In this document: one piece after another, positions 53,810-54,670 of the stretch | Layout of the letters: every line of letters starts with the position of its first letter | How positions within the stretch are numbered: position 1 is the stretch's first letter | DNA from: Candidatus Falkowiibacteriota bacterium | Lineage (GTDB): Bacteria > Patescibacteriota > Patescibacteriia > Patescibacteriales > UBA12465 | Assembly (NCBI GenBank): GCA_009995495.1 | Contig: JAACPL010000008.1 | Span: 1-54,670 of the forward strand | Direction of reading: 5' to 3' | DNA length: 54,670 bases | Translations under genes and position numbers: made by a program | The notes under the pieces: model-generated | The model's input: only the letters and a program-made list of their open reading frames with translations | Database searches by the model: none | What the model was told of the DNA's origin: nothing

Positions 53810-54670
53810 TTATTTCCTAGAAACATCCAACATATCTTCAATTTTTTTATAAGTAGTTGTTGGGCTAATATTATATTTTTTATTATAAGCTAATTGTTTT
53901 TTTCTCCTTCTTTCAACTTCTTTCATCGCCCGACTCATAGAGCCAGTAATTTTATCGGCGTATAAAATAATTTTTCCTTTAACATTTCTCGCCGCTCGAC
54001 CCATTGTTTGCATCAATGATGTTTCGCTTCTTAAAAAACCCTCCCGATCTGCATCTAAAATTGCGACTAAAGTAACCTCAGGCAAATCAAGACCTTCGCG
54101 TAAAAGATTAACTCCGATTAAAACATCAAACTTCCCCTCACGAAAACTTTTTAAAATTTCTGTTCTTGCCAAAGTTTTAATATCACTATGTAAATAATTA
54201 GAACGGAAGCCTTGAGTATTTAAATAAGCATTTAAATCTTCTGCTTGCTTTTTCGTTAGAGTATTAATAATTGCCCGTTCACCAAGCTTAGCAATTTCTC
54301 TAATCTCTTCCATTACATCATTTATTTGGCTTCTGTTTTTTTCTCTTTCAAAAACCGGACGAATTTCAATTTCTGGATCGATTAAGCCGGTCGGACGAAT
54401 TACTTGTTCGGCTATTTTTTTAGAATTTTTTAATTCAAATTCACCGGGAGTAGCAGTAGTAAAAATAACTTGGGCAATTCTCTTTTCAAACTCAGAAAAT
54501 TTCAAGGGGCGATTGTCTAAAGCTGAGGGCAAGCGCCAACCATATTGAATCAAAGTTTTTTTTCTCGCCTGATCACCATTATACATTCCCCTAACCTGAG
54601 GCACGGCAATATGAGATTCATCAATAATAGTTAAAAAATCGGGCTCACCATTTTCTTTTTTTGGAAAATA
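53810..54670 (-). CDS. uvrB: UvrB excinuclease subunit, C-terminal part (runs off the right edge)
   Basis: Frame open to 54670: [38 protein letters not shown]...; '[44 protein letters not shown]'. Confidence 0.95.
   Translation of the reverse strand, partial: YFPKKENGEPDFLTIIDESHIAVPQVRGMYNGDQARKKTLIQYGWRLPSALDNRPLKFSEFEKRIAQVIFTTATPGEFELKNSKKIAEQVIRPTGLIDPEIEIRPVFEREKNRSQINDVMEEIREIAKLGERAIINTLTKKQAEDLNAYLNTQGFRSNYLHSDIKTLARTEILKSFREGKFDVLIGVNLLREGLDLPEVTLVAILDADREGFLRSETSLMQTMGRAARNVKGKIILYADKITGSMSRAMKEVERRRKKQLAYNKKYNISPTTTYKKIEDMLDVSRK
53816..53905. repeat. 90-bp perfect direct repeat, copy 2 (functional uvrB 3' end)
   Basis: Identical to 52071-52160. Confidence 0.97.

Noticed and set aside
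1-54670. CRISPR array, tRNA/rRNA genes or IS elements
   Set aside because: No regularly spaced repeats, T-loop-like GGTTCGAATCC contexts, rRNA motifs or transposase-like ORFs were seen by eye; a proper tRNAscan/ISfinder run would be needed to be certain
1-54670. Recoded UGA (code 25, as in Gracilibacteria/Absconditabacteria)
   Set aside because: All conserved proteins read normally under the standard bacterial code and TGA appears as a natural stop (e.g. distal uvrB end)

Overview
AT-rich bacterial contig. Gene content and protein architectures look like a Candidate Phyla Radiation (Patescibacteria) genome; this taxonomy is inferred, not tested. Most of the window is housekeeping: ftsQ-like, alr, serS, dnaX, VirB4/TraG-like ATPase, ferredoxin, rpmA, pyrG, ctpA, cvpA-like, metG, rsmI, secE-nusG-rplK-rplA, an RRM protein, TspO, a TsaC-TsaE fusion plus tsaD, HIT, DEAD-box helicase, ECF sigma plus partner, iscU/iscS-like, cyclophilin, cca, ddl, murF-like, a gap - NuoF-like - [FeFe]-hydrogenase cluster, rplJ-rplL, SIMPL-like, and uvrC-uvrA-...-uvrB. 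Most notable observations: (1) an insertion at the 3' end of uvrB bounded by a perfect 90-bp direct repeat of the last ~30 uvrB codons, carrying a secreted protein with an HExxGH motif and a decayed CYTH gene; (2) UVR modules apparently missing from both UvrB and UvrC; (3) a locus at 32.89-33.65 kb with a near-consensus promoter, an immediate attenuator-like hairpin, a mini-ORF interrupted at an A6 run, and then ~370 bp of consecutive palindromes; (4) a candidate plus-strand small RNA with a perfect TTGACA-N17-TATAAT promoter between uvrC and uvrA; (5) a NAD-GAPDH/NuoF/[FeFe]-hydrogenase gene cluster; (6) the TsaC-TsaE fusion next to tsaD. No tRNA, rRNA, CRISPR array or transposase was recognised.
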